From contig NZ_HF954534.1 of the NCBI RefSeq assembly GCF_000455225.1, positions 106,329-142,942 on the forward strand: a DNA stretch of 36,614 nucleotides. The letters are read 5' to 3'. The position numbers and the translations under genes were made by a program. Below, piece by piece: positions 17,687 through 25,326 of this stretch (its first letter is position 1; every line of letters starts with the position of its first letter). A model generated the notes under the pieces. It was not told the origin of the DNA, searched no databases, and saw only the letters and a program-made list of their open reading frames with translations. This DNA is from Megasphaera massiliensis (GTDB lineage Bacteria; Bacillota; Negativicutes; Veillonellales; Megasphaeraceae).

Positions 17687-17718
17687 AAAAAAGGCCCTGT
17701 CCGAAGACAGAGCCTTTT
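17687..17718 (-). terminator. Terminator of the SLH porin gene
   Basis: On the minus strand a 13-base arm AAAAGGCTCTGTC (17706-17718) and GACAGGGCCTTTT (17689-17701) close on a TTCG tetraloop with one mismatch, followed by T residues (17687-17692). A UUCG-capped hairpin is very stable. Confidence 0.93.
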
Positions 17719-17749
17719 GATTGTAAAGCGAGTATCGGTAATCTAAAGA

Positions 17750-19111
17750 TTAGAATACGAATACGAACTGTGCACGAGTTTCTTCGCCAGGATCGTTGTC
17801 GCCAGTCTTAGCTTCGGAAGCGAAGGACTGCATTACCTGGAACTGAGCGTTCTTAGCGAAGGTGTAGTCGATGCCGGCGCCCCAAGATTTAACGTTGCTG
17901 GTCAGGTTATCATTTCTCCAACCATTAGTGGAGCCTAAGAAAACACCATCAGCACCAAGTTCGTCAGCGTTGAGGTATTCAACCCAGATGTCCCAAGACT
18001 TCGGCGTAGCGAAGTTAGCAGCACCGTAGGTCAATTTACCGACCCAAACATCAGCATTGTCCGTAGAGCCGTTATCATTCGTGATTACGTCTCTGTAGGT
18101 TTCATAGTTAGCCAAGAGATTCCACTTGCTGCCCAGATTGAAGCTACCATATGCGCCCCATACATCGATGTTGTCAAAATCATAGCTCGTAGTTACACCA
18201 CCAGTAGTAAAGGAAGCATTCGGCATAATCTTGTTGTAGTATACACCTACAGCAGAACCGTTACCGAAGAAGCCTTCCAATTCACCATAAGCAGTTTTTG
18301 CACTAGCATAACCATAGTTGTCTTCATCAGCATAGTAAGTTGCAGCGCCACCGATAAGGCCTGCTTTAAATTTACCATAACCAGCAGTAGCTGCGAAGCT
18401 GTCGCTCTGGTACTTCAACTGAGCGCCATCAAAGGTATCGCCGTAGAAGACACCGTAAGCGTTGTCGCCGCCCATTACATAGTTGTAACGGCCAACCATA
18501 GCGGTCCAGTTTTTACCGAAGCTGTACTGTACGTTAGCGAGGTCGGTGTAGATGTCGTTTTCGTTGTCAGCAGCACTATTGTCCGAGAAGAAGTGGTTGC
18601 CGGTGCTGATACCGTAGGTTACTTTCGTTTTGTCGTTAACCTGGGCATTAGCGCGGAGACGAACACGGTAGGACCAGGAGTTGTCGTTCTTAATACGGCC
18701 GTTGCCATTGTCGTCCTTTTCCTGATTGATGTAACGGATACGAGCGTCACCGGTCATTTTAACGTTGCCAACGCGGTTTTCCAAAGCGCTTACGCGAACG
18801 CCGAGGTTGTTGAGTTCGTCAGCGAATTCATCAGCCAATTTGTTGATGAGGGCACGCTGTTCAACAGAAGCTTTGTCCATGTGAGCCATAGCTTTTGCGA
18901 CCATTTCAGCGGCTTCGTAACGAGTGATGTTACGCTGGCCCTGGAAATGTTCACCGTCAACACCCTGGATGATGCCGGCGTCAGCCAATTCTACGACGGA
19001 TTTATAAGCCCAGCTGTCGGACGGTACGTCGACGAAGGGGTTAGCTGCGAATGCGCACGTTGCGCCAACAGCCATGGTTGCTACGAGAGCTGCTAATACT
19101 TTGGATTTCAT
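17750..19111 (-). CDS. SLH-domain outer-membrane porin (OmpM type)
   Basis: A 453-residue outer-membrane protein. A signal peptide ends at AFA (residue 22). One SLH domain spans about residues 24-72 (NPFVDVPSDSWAYKSVVELA, then NITRYEAAEMVAKAM). A coiled coil follows (about 78-115, LINKLADEFADELNNLGVRV), and then a beta-barrel of alternating strands rich in Tyr, Asn and Gly that ends in FVFVF with a terminal Phe. This is the architecture of the OmpM porins that tether the outer membrane to the cell wall in Negativicutes. In Selenomonas and Veillonella the SLH domain is reported to bind polyamine-modified peptidoglycan. AGAGGTAA precedes the ATG. Its promoter is a perfect consensus, consistent with a major protein, and a UUCG terminator follows. 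Confidence 0.95.
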   Translation of the reverse strand: MKSKVLAALVATMAVGATCAFAANPFVDVPSDSWAYKSVVELADAGIIQGVDGEHFQGQRNITRYEAAEMVAKAMAHMDKASVEQRALINKLADEFADELNNLGVRVSALENRVGNVKMTGDARIRYINQEKDDNGNGRIKNDNSWSYRVRLRANAQVNDKTKVTYGISTGNHFFSDNSAADNENDIYTDLANVQYSFGKNWTAMVGRYNYVMGGDNAYGVFYGDTFDGAQLKYQSDSFAATAGYGKFKAGLIGGAATYYADEDNYGYASAKTAYGELEGFFGNGSAVGVYYNKIMPNASFTTGGVTTSYDFDNIDVWGAYGSFNLGSKWNLLANYETYRDVITNDNGSTDNADVWVGKLTYGAANFATPKSWDIWVEYLNADELGADGVFLGSTNGWRNDNLTSNVKSWGAGIDYTFAKNAQFQVMQSFASEAKTGDNDPGEETRAQFVFVF

Positions 19112-19280
19112 GAAAATTACCTCTTTTCCGTAAAAAATAAGTTTCTTTTCGTCTTACTTCGTTACAGTCGAGATGATTGAAAGGTAATTTTTCAAGGGTT
19201 CATTGGCGAGTTGTCCTAGTTTCCTCTCTTTTACTGCCTTGATAATAACCATTTCACAATCTCTATCACCTGGTGCCACC

Positions 19281-19309
19281 TGCATAAGCACTACACCAGT
19301 TGTTATGCA
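19281..19309. repeat. Palindrome at the porin transcription start
   Basis: TGCATAA (19281-19287) and TTATGCA (19303-19309) are a perfect 7-bp inverted repeat with a 15-base centre. One arm touches the -10 hexamer and the expected start of transcription falls at its inner edge, so it is more likely an operator than an RNA hairpin. Confidence 0.5.
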
Positions 19310-19337
19310 TTATACTCGGTTTGCATCGATTTGTCAA
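19309..19337 (-). promoter_or_regulatory. Consensus promoter of the SLH porin gene
   Basis: On the minus strand, TTGACA (19332-19337) and TATAAT (19309-19314) are exactly 17 bases apart: a perfect sigma-A promoter. The start of transcription near 19302 would leave a leader of about 190 bases before the porin ATG, with no riboswitch I recognise. Confidence 0.9.
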
Positions 19338-19361
19338 AACTCGTTCAATTTTGAGAGTTTT
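19336..19361. repeat. Palindrome overlapping the porin -35
   Basis: AAAACTC (19336-19342) and GAGTTTT (19355-19361) form a perfect 7-bp inverted repeat with a 12-base centre, overlapping the -35 hexamer by two bases. A regulator bound here could block or recruit RNA polymerase. Confidence 0.45.
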
Positions 19362-20325
19362 GCTCATTACCACAAATGGCACAACCATGCCGCTTACGCC
19401 GTGTATACAAAATCAGCAAAATTCTTTCCAAACCATAGAAAATCCACATATCCATCGGGGTTTATGCACTTTTTTAGAAAATTTTTACCAAATCTTTTTT
19501 TGCCCCCTCGATTCCGTGCTGAATCCCTTTGATATTTTTCGTACAAAGAGGCCTGTTTCCCCCTTCTTTTCGGCATAAAAACCCAACAAATTGTAAAGGG
19601 AAGGAAAGGACGCATCGTATTTCACCGCCAATGAATAAATTTACCGTCTACTTTTTCTCAGTCCCGTTTTTTTCGAAAATTCAAAAAAAATCACTGGACA
19701 GACAACTTTTCATCGAAAAATCCCCCTCCATCTTTAATCTTTTCATCGATTTCAGCATCCGGCTTCACCCGTTTCCCTTCAAGGTTCCCGAACAGCGTCG
19801 ACGCCGCCACAGTTCCGCCTGCGTATCCTCTATCCGGCCGCAAAACCCTCGATATACGGGATGGACGAAGTCCCCCATCGTCCAAAACCCTTTCAAAAAG
19901 AGGGTTCAAATCTGCAATGCCATTTTTTCATCGTCTCCAAATTCACTTACCGATTCCGTATTACAACCCGTATTTTTCAATAATTCTTTAGGTATAAAAT
20001 CTTCTCGCATAATCTTCGCTGAACTTCCCTCTTCCGAATCATCGCACATTTGTCTATTGCAAAAACACATATTTTACATTCCGGATCGTCATCTTCGTCC
20101 CGCTTTTTTTCATTTTCTTGACCCTTTCATGTCGCCTATTTTTCGTTTTTTTTCGTCACTTAGCCCTTTCGAATCCAATTTTCACCCCTTCTGTTTCCCG
20201 TCGCTTCGACTCTTATCTATCTATAATATATGCAGCTAAATGCATCCTGATAGACAGCAGTCCCGAGGCTGCAAAAAAAGAGGACCCGTCTGATGGCGGC
20301 TTCCAAAGAGCGCAGTACCACGACA
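19362..20325. other. Region without a supported gene
   Basis: About 960 bases with a strong strand bias: the plus strand is rich in T and C, the minus strand in A and G, as if it were or had been transcribed leftward. Open frames exist on both strands (the longest at 19529-20239 plus), but none has a ribosome site, a coherent protein-like composition or a family motif that I recognise. A GC-richer patch lies at about 19780-19900, and a hairpin (AACCCT at 19886, AGGGTT at 19901) sits in it. No tRNA, rRNA or known riboswitch could be supported. Confidence 0.5.
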
Positions 20326-20371
20326 AAAGAGGCTGTCATCAAAGAAATAATTCTTCCATAACAGCCTCTTT
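20326..20371. terminator. Bidirectional terminator downstream of the aldo/keto reductases
   Basis: AAAGAGGCTGT (20326-20336) and ACAGCCTCTTT (20361-20371) form a perfect 11-bp stem; inside it AAGAA and TTCTT can pair again. On the minus strand TTTT follows, ending the reductase transcript. Confidence 0.8.
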
Positions 20372-20401
20372 ATTATATATAATATGTATTATAAATCGTT
20401 C

Positions 20402-21250
20402 TTAGTCGTGAAACGTTACCTTACCGATGTTCATGGCAACGTGCGGGTCCATTTCATCGTAAATGGTACTCTTGCCCGTATCGAGGGTGCGGAGGGCTTC
20501 CATATCTTTTGATGTCAGTTCAAAGTCGAAGATGTCAAAGTTTTCCTGCATCCGTTCTTTACGGACCGACTTGGGAATGGCAACGATGTCTCGCTGTAAG
20601 AGCCAGCGCAGCATGACCTGACCGACGGTCTTGCCATAGGTTTCAGCAATTTTTTGGATCAACGGCGTGCGGAAAATGTCATTATTTCCTTCGGCAAAAG
20701 GAGCCCATGCTTGGGGCTGGATGCCGATTTCTTTCATAAAGGCTTCTTCCGACCATTTCTGATTCCAGACGTTGGTTTCGATCTGATTGACAGCCGGTTT
20801 GACTTCGTTCATGCCGGCAAGGTCTGCCAGGCGTTCGTTCCAGAAGCTGGTGACGCCGATAGCCCGGATGCGGCCTTCCTTATAGAGCTTTTCCATGGCC
20901 CGCCAAGCGCCGTAATAGTCGCCGTACGGTTTATGAATGAGATAGAGGTCGAGGTAGTCAAGGCCGAGTCGCTTCATCGACGCGTCAAAAGCCCGGAGTG
21001 TGTTGTCGTAGCCGTGGTCCTGGACCCAGAGCTTGGTCGTAATGAAGAGGTCTTCCCGGGCAATGCCGCTCTGACGAATGGCGGCGCCGACGCCTTCTTC
21101 ATTACCGTAAATGGCAGCCGTATCGATGAGGCGGTAGCCGACTTCCAGCGCATCGCTGACGGCCCGTTCCGTATCGGCCGGATCCGTCTGATAGACACCA
21201 TAGCCGAGTTTCGGCATTTTAATTCCGTTGTTTAAGGTTACAAATTCCAT
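20402..21250 (-). CDS. Aldo/keto reductase (second of a tandem pair)
   Basis: A 282-residue NADPH-dependent TIM-barrel reductase. The catalytic tetrad is visible as Asp43 and Tyr48 ([12 protein letters not shown]), Lys73 (TTKLW) and His106 (LIHKP). The C-terminal [14 protein letters not shown] motif binds the cofactor phosphate. It is a close relative of the gene just upstream, which ends 15 bases before it, so the two came from a duplication and are co-transcribed. The likely substrates are small aldehydes or diketones such as methylglyoxal; the sequence does not decide. A LysR regulator is divergent to the pair. Confidence 0.93.
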   Translation of the reverse strand: MEFVTLNNGIKMPKLGYGVYQTDPADTERAVSDALEVGYRLIDTAAIYGNEEGVGAAIRQSGIAREDLFITTKLWVQDHGYDNTLRAFDASMKRLGLDYLDLYLIHKPYGDYYGAWRAMEKLYKEGRIRAIGVTSFWNERLADLAGMNEVKPAVNQIETNVWNQKWSEEAFMKEIGIQPQAWAPFAEGNNDIFRTPLIQKIAETYGKTVGQVMLRWLLQRDIVAIPKSVRKERMQENFDIFDFELTSKDMEALRTLDTGKSTIYDEMDPHVAMNIGKVTFHD

Positions 21251-21265
21251 AGTCTTATCCTCCTA

Positions 21266-22117
21266 TCAGCCTTCAAAGGGCAAATGCATATTAGCGTAAC
21301 GAGTTTCCAGTTCCTGCGACGGCGTATAATAGCGGCGCGTGCCGTTCAAGGCGTTGACGGCGGCCATGTCTTCGTCGGTCAGGGAAAAGTCGAAGATATC
21401 GAAATTACTGAGCAGATGGTCCCGATTCTTCGTGCCGGGAATGGTGATGAAGCCGCGCTGGACGGCCCAGCGGAGCAAAATCTGGACGGTACTCTTATGA
21501 TACGTGTCCGACAATTTCGTAATGATCGGATCGTGAAGGAGCTCCGGATCGCCATGGCCCAAGGGATACCAGCCCATGAGTTTCGTACCGTATTCCCCAA
21601 GGCGGACCATAACCTCATCGTATACATGGTAGGGATGGGTTTCGAGCTGGATGACCTGCGGTTTTACTTCCGCTGCTGCCAGCAGATCTTCGAGCTTGTC
21701 GCCGAAGAAGTTAGAAATCCCCAGAGACCGGGCCTTTCCTTCTTTATAAGCCTTTTCGATCAAGGCATATCCGGCCTTGTAATTACCGGCGGGCTGGTGA
21801 ATGAATAAGAGATCGACGTACTCGACGCCGAGCCGTTCCAAGGTCTTATCGACGGCATCCGACGCTTCATAGAGAGTCGGCCAAATCTTGGTCGATAAAA
21901 AGATATCTTCCCGTTTGACCAAGCCTTCGTCCAAGGCTTTCTTGAGGCCCTTGCCGACGGCTTCCTCATTGAGATAGGCGTTGGCCGTATCGATGAGGCG
22001 ATAGCCCATTTTCAAGGCATCGTACACCGATTTTTCCGTATCTTCCGGACTAATCATAAAGGTTCCCAGTCCCAACAAGGGAAGGCGAACGTCGTTGCTG
22101 AGTTTCGTATATTCCAT
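21266..22117 (-). CDS. Aldo/keto reductase (first of a tandem pair)
   Basis: A 283-residue aldo/keto reductase. Its tetrad is Asp43 and Tyr48 (RLIDTANAYLNE), Lys77 (LSTKIWP) and His107 (FIHQP), and IPGTKNRDHLLSNF is the cofactor-binding segment, with Gly-Thr-Lys in place of the Lys-Ser-Val of its partner. AAAGGAGC precedes the ATG. The two enzymes differ mainly in the substrate loops, so they may cover different carbonyl compounds. The intergenic region to the divergent LysR gene holds a clear palindrome that could control both directions. Confidence 0.93.
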   Translation of the reverse strand: MEYTKLSNDVRLPLLGLGTFMISPEDTEKSVYDALKMGYRLIDTANAYLNEEAVGKGLKKALDEGLVKREDIFLSTKIWPTLYEASDAVDKTLERLGVEYVDLLFIHQPAGNYKAGYALIEKAYKEGKARSLGISNFFGDKLEDLLAAAEVKPQVIQLETHPYHVYDEVMVRLGEYGTKLMGWYPLGHGDPELLHDPIITKLSDTYHKSTVQILLRWAVQRGFITIPGTKNRDHLLSNFDIFDFSLTDEDMAAVNALNGTRRYYTPSQELETRYANMHLPFEG

Positions 22118-22154
22118 AAATAAGGCTCCTTTCTACGGTGAATCAATCTATGAG

Positions 22155-22173
22155 ATACGCAGGCTGTGCGTAT
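22155..22173. promoter_or_regulatory. Candidate LysR operator
   Basis: ATACGCA (22155-22161) and TGCGTAT (22167-22173) make a perfect 7-bp inverted repeat with a 5-base centre, about 40 bases upstream of the first reductase start in the divergent region. Size and place suit a LysR-type binding site, though the spacing is not the classic T-N11-A. Confidence 0.6.
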
Positions 22174-22200
22174 TGGATATTTCCTGTCCACATGTAGAAG

Positions 22201-22229
22201 TTTACAGCATCCGGAAAAAATTGTACAAT
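22201..22229 (+). promoter_or_regulatory. Promoter of the LysR gene
   Basis: TTTACA (22201-22206) and TACAAT (22224-22229) are exactly 17 bases apart, about 50 bases before the LysR start. Confidence 0.65.
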
Positions 22230-22281
22230 ACCAACAAAGGATTTCACTATTCGATTACTTTATACTGAAAAGGAGACCGAT

Positions 22282-23139
22282 ATGATTGAAATGAACCTCT
22301 TGGCCCAATTTGCCGCCTTTGCCGACGCCGGCACCTTGACCCGGGCAGCAGAAAAGCTCCATACCTCTCAACCGGCCCTGACCAGAGCCATGAAGAAGTT
22401 GGAGCTTGAATTAGGCGTCCCCTTATTTGTCCGCAGCAAAAATCACCTCGCGCTCACAGAAACGGGTCGCTATGCCCTTCCCTATGCCAAACGGGTATTA
22501 CAGGAAAACCTCGATTTCTGCAGCCGCGTCCGCAGTTACGAGCGCAGCCTTCACACCATTTCCATCGGCTACTGCGCTCCGGTCCCGCAAATGGTGCTGA
22601 CACCTATCATCAACAGCCTCTTTGAAGGCAAGACGATCTCGGCCGACATGAAAGACGATGCCTCCTTTGCCGAAGGCCTGAGAAACAACATATACCAACT
22701 GGCCGTCACCCATACGATTCCCGACGGCGACGATTTATTCGTCAAAAAATGCGGCAGTGAAAAACTGTTTCTCTCCATCCCACCATCCGATGCCTTGGCC
22801 TTTTACCCGGAAATCCACCTCAAAGATCTGGACGGCCGGCCCATCCTGCTCTTATCGCACATCGGCTTTTGGATGCAGATGACCAAAGACAAGACGCCGA
22901 ACACCCGTTACTTACTGCAGGTCCAGCGCGACTCCTTCCTGGAGCTGGCCCAAAATTCCGACTATCCCTTCTTCGTCTCGAGCTACTTCATGCACCGCGG
23001 CGAGGACATGCCGGGGCGCATCAATCTCCCCATCGTCGACGAAGAATGCCAAACCGACTATTACCTGGTCTGCCTGAAAAGGGATGCCAAGCGTTACGAA
23101 CCCTTATTCCGCCAAATCGACGAGCAGACGATCTATTGA
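22282..23139 (+). CDS. LysR-family transcriptional regulator
   Basis: A 285-residue LysR protein. The N-terminal winged helix (residues 1-62) reads LLAQFAAFADAGTLTRAAEK, then LHTSQPALTRAMKKLELELG and PLFVRSKNHLALTETG, the textbook family pattern. A linker helix and a periplasmic-binding-protein-like effector domain follow. AAAAGGAG precedes the ATG. It is divergent from the two aldo/keto reductases and is the likely activator of that operon. Its last seven bases overlap the 3' end of the LRAT-like gene on the other strand. Confidence 0.94.
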   Translation: MIEMNLLAQFAAFADAGTLTRAAEKLHTSQPALTRAMKKLELELGVPLFVRSKNHLALTETGRYALPYAKRVLQENLDFCSRVRSYERSLHTISIGYCAPVPQMVLTPIINSLFEGKTISADMKDDASFAEGLRNNIYQLAVTHTIPDGDDLFVKKCGSEKLFLSIPPSDALAFYPEIHLKDLDGRPILLLSHIGFWMQMTKDKTPNTRYLLQVQRDSFLELAQNSDYPFFVSSYFMHRGEDMPGRINLPIVDEECQTDYYLVCLKRDAKRYEPLFRQIDEQTIY

Positions 23140-23723
23140 TTTTCTTCCTCTTCCTTGTCCCGGCGCAATTTATCCTCTACCTGAGCCTTCAGATCCTGCC
23201 AGGCCTCAGTAAACCACTGCCGGCGGGCCTCTTCATCCCACAGGCACTGGATTGCTTTGGTCAAGGCATCCCCCAAGAGGAGGTTCTCCGTCTGCTGGCT
23301 GCGGTAGACGCCGAGCTTACAAGCATTGGCAAAGTGCTCACAATTATGGAACAACAAGTCATAGTCCTTGTTGCCTAAACAAGCCCGGGCAAAGGCAATC
23401 GTATCGTCGACGTCACAAAGGCTTTCCCGTTCCTTTTCCGTATACTGCCGAACCTCGATTTCGCCGCCCTGGCGAAACTGTTCAAAAGACGTGGCCTGTA
23501 TCTCCGTATCCCACCAGTCGACGGGATTATAATCGTCGTCGCCGGCAAAAGAAATGACCTCGTCGTCACTGACATAGATACCGTGATGGTAATATAAGCC
23601 GCCGATGCGCCGCACGCGGATATGATCGCCCTTTTTAGGCTCGGCTTTGACCCAGCATTCTTCCGGCGCCGGGTCTTCCAATACGGCCAAAAGAGAATCG
23701 ACATCAATGGCCATATTCCTCAT
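23133..23723 (-). CDS. LRAT-domain protein (permuted NlpC/P60 fold)
   Basis: A 196-residue protein with an LRAT-type domain at about residues 28-145. KKGDHIRVRRIGGLYYHHGIYV carries the conserved His (46 or 47), and LLFHNCEHFANACKLG holds the catalytic Cys128, both as in lecithin:retinol acyltransferase relatives. The last 40 residues form a charged helix. It has no signal peptide. Eukaryotic members are thiol acyltransferases or phospholipases; bacterial ones are poorly known. It lies 38 bases after the tyrosine phosphatase gene and is probably co-transcribed with it. The start is 23723 or the ATG at 23714; AGGAGATGAGGAAT suits the latter. Confidence 0.8.
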   Translation of the reverse strand: MRNMAIDVDSLLAVLEDPAPEECWVKAEPKKGDHIRVRRIGGLYYHHGIYVSDDEVISFAGDDDYNPVDWWDTEIQATSFEQFRQGGEIEVRQYTEKERESLCDVDDTIAFARACLGNKDYDLLFHNCEHFANACKLGVYRSQQTENLLLGDALTKAIQCLWDEEARRQWFTEAWQDLKAQVEDKLRRDKEEEENQ

Positions 23724-23761
23724 CTCCTAACAAAGTGTACCCGTTGAGACTCATAGGTCTC

Positions 23762-24235
23762 TTAAAAATGACGCTTCTTCAAAAATTCCAAAAAGGCCCG
23801 ACAGCCGTGATCGACGTCATCCCAGGTCTTCTGGAAATCCCGGGTGTACCAGGGATCGGCCACCGACCGCGGATGGTGCGTATAATCGAGGAGGAGCGAA
23901 CACTTGCGCTGCGGGTCGCCGTTCAAAGTCAGCTTCATGTCGGACAGATTGGCATCATCCATGCCCACGAAATAATCGTATTTGTCGTAATCATCGGCAG
24001 TGAGCCGTACGGCCCGCTTATCCTTGGGGTCCATGCCGTGTTCCTTGAGCAGCCGTTCCACCGGTGGATAGACCGGACTTCCGCTGCCGCTCCAAATCTC
24101 ATCGTCCGACGTCGCTGCCGACGCAACTTCAATCGAATCAGAGAGCCCCGCTTCATCAACCATCTTGCGGAAGACGAACTCGGCCATCGGCGAGCGGCAA
24201 ATATTTCCATGGCAAATAAACAGTACTTTAATCAT
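23762..24235 (-). CDS. Low-molecular-weight protein-tyrosine phosphatase
   Basis: A 157-residue phosphatase. The P-loop CHGNICRS places the nucleophile Cys8 and phosphate-binding Arg14, and the general acid is Asp127 in ADPWYTRDF. Length and order match the family. The tyrosine pair usually seen after the DP motif is reduced to DPWY. Such enzymes act on phosphotyrosine of kinases or glycan synthesis proteins; the target here is not shown by context, since no tyrosine kinase is nearby. AGAAAGG precedes the ATG region. It appears to be the first gene of a pair with the LRAT-like protein. Confidence 0.94.
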   Translation of the reverse strand: MIKVLFICHGNICRSPMAEFVFRKMVDEAGLSDSIEVASAATSDDEIWSGSGSPVYPPVERLLKEHGMDPKDKRAVRLTADDYDKYDYFVGMDDANLSDMKLTLNGDPQRKCSLLLDYTHHPRSVADPWYTRDFQKTWDDVDHGCRAFLEFLKKRHF

Positions 24236-24241
24236 GTCTTT

Positions 24242-24574
24242 CTATCCTTTCTATTTATAACAAGATATAATAGATGAGCCCCACTACTTTCCATTTTATC
24301 ATAAGTACATAAACTTCATAAGATATATTTAAAAAAATTATAAAAAATATATATAAAATCATTCCAAAACTCACCTCGACAAAACGAAAATCGCGGTGAA
24401 ACACCCATGCGCACCAAAAAAAACGGCTAAGATACTTCTATTGTATCATATCCAAACTTTCTTTTTGAATTAAATTCACGCATAAAATCATATAGTTTTA
24501 TATTTTACGAAGTATTTCTTTAAAATAAGAGGAGTTCCATTTTTAGGTAAAACCATTCATCCTTTGGGGTTTTA
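24242..24574. other. AT-rich intergenic region without a supported gene
   Basis: About 330 AT-rich bases between the divergent phosphatase gene and the relB gene. It has several -10-like hexamers on both strands, an inverted repeat GATAC/GTATC near 24433-24450, and a hairpin with TAAAACC and GGTTTTA near 24547-24574. I see no protein or RNA gene. Confidence 0.5.
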
Positions 24575-24605
24575 TGTATTGCAATTTGCAAGTCAATGCA
24601 TTACA
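24575..24605. promoter_or_regulatory. Candidate RelB operator
   Basis: TGTATTGCA (24575-24583) and TGCATTACA (24597-24605) are an 8-of-9 inverted repeat ending 22 bases before the relB start. Toxin-antitoxin operons are normally repressed by the antitoxin at palindromes in this position. A TTTGCA/TATAAG promoter (24585-24612, spacing 16) overlaps it but lies very near the ribosome site. Confidence 0.5.
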
Positions 24606-24627
24606 CTATAAGTAGGAGGTGGTCATC

Positions 24628-24924
24628 ATGAAAGACTCAACAGTAAGCGCCCGTGTCGAAAATAACGTAAAGTTAGAGGCTGAGTCCATTCTTCAGCAAC
24701 TTGGCATCCCGGTTTCCGTCGTCATCAACGCCCTGTATCGTCAGATTATCTATAGCCATGGGATTCCATTTTCCCTTACGCTTCCCGAAATTCCTCAAAC
24801 CGAAGACAGTCTAACCGATAGCGAATTACATGCCAAGCTGCAACACAGCTACGAGCAATCCCTTGAAGGAAAAGGTCGGCCATTAGATGAGGTATTCGAT
24901 GACTTGGAAAGGGGCCTCAAATAG
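24628..24924 (+). CDS. RelB/DinJ-family antitoxin
   Basis: A 98-residue antitoxin. Residues 1-45 (KDSTVSARVENNVKLEAESI, then LQQLGIPVSVVINALYRQII) form the ribbon-helix-helix DNA-binding domain of RelB/DinJ; the acidic tail (HSYEQSLEGKGRPLDEVFDD) would wrap the toxin. The ATG at 24628 follows AGGAGGTGG, so the upstream GTG at 24619 lies in the ribosome site and is not the start. The stop overlaps the relE start GTG by one base. It should bind its toxin and repress the operon, but the toxin gene is broken. Confidence 0.92.
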   Translation: MKDSTVSARVENNVKLEAESILQQLGIPVSVVINALYRQIIYSHGIPFSLTLPEIPQTEDSLTDSELHAKLQHSYEQSLEGKGRPLDEVFDDLERGLK

Positions 24925-25259
24925 TGGATGCTTATCAAATTATTGTTACCCCTGATGCAGAATTAGATTTACTCAAAATCCGCAATTACATTGCCCACGG
25001 TCTTCAAGTTCCTAACGTCGCCTTGAAATATATTCAAAGTATCCGAACGGAAATCTAAAAATTAGCCTATATGGCAAGCAGTATCCCCCCGATTCAGGAT
25101 GAACCGTGGCATTCCCATGGAATCCGAAAAATTACAGCTAAGAAATTCCTTATATACTATCGAATCGATGAACAAACAAGAACAGTGTATGTCATGAACG
25201 TAATTTATTCCCGCCGAGATCAACTTAAGGCACTGGTAAATATGAATATAGAATCATAG
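24924..25259 (+). pseudogene. RelE/ParE-type toxin gene interrupted by an in-frame stop
   Basis: From the GTG at 24924, 44 codons read VDAYQIIVTPDAELDLLKIR and on to a TAA at 25056-25058. The same frame then continues for 66 codons to the TAG at 25257-25259 with the typical RelE/ParE end: KITAKKFLIYYRIDEQTRTV, then YVMNVIYSRRDQ. The two halves together are 111 residues, the family length, so a single substitution to TAA, probably of a Lys codon (EIKKLAYM in relatives), explains the break. No frameshift is needed. The C-terminal half contains an ATG at 25071 but no ribosome site that I see. The toxin is probably inactive. Confidence 0.88.
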
Positions 25260-25271
25260 ATTGTACAAACA

Positions 25272-25300
25272 AGCCCTCTCTTTCGAGAGGGCTATTCTTC
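25272..25300 (+). terminator. Terminator of the relB-relE unit
   Basis: AGCCCTCTC (25272-25280) and GAGAGGGCT (25285-25293) form a perfect 9-bp stem with a TTTC loop, followed by ATTCTT. Confidence 0.75.
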
Positions 25301-25326
25301 ATGTAAAGCTTATTTCTACAGGTTCA

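Noticed and set aside
19759-19780. Minus-strand GGGAA and GGTGAAGCC resembling a cobalamin riboswitch core
   Set aside because: The required downstream box and flanking stems are missing or in the wrong order, and no cobalamin gene follows.
19691-19909. A 72-codon minus-strand frame with GYAGGTVAAS, faintly like the end of a penicillin-binding protein
   Set aside because: The likeness covers only about ten residues, with no catalytic motif and no ribosome site.
19901-19916. GGTTCAAATC resembling a tRNA T-loop
   Set aside because: The flanking bases do not pair as a T stem, and no acceptor or anticodon arm is found.
19529-20239. A 236-codon plus-strand open frame
   Set aside because: No ribosome site, a composition dominated by Phe, Ser, Pro and Arg, no recognisable domain, and a T-rich strand that keeps stops rare by chance.
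25071-25259. An independent 62-residue gene
   Set aside because: It is the in-frame C-terminal half of the broken relE, without a ribosome site.
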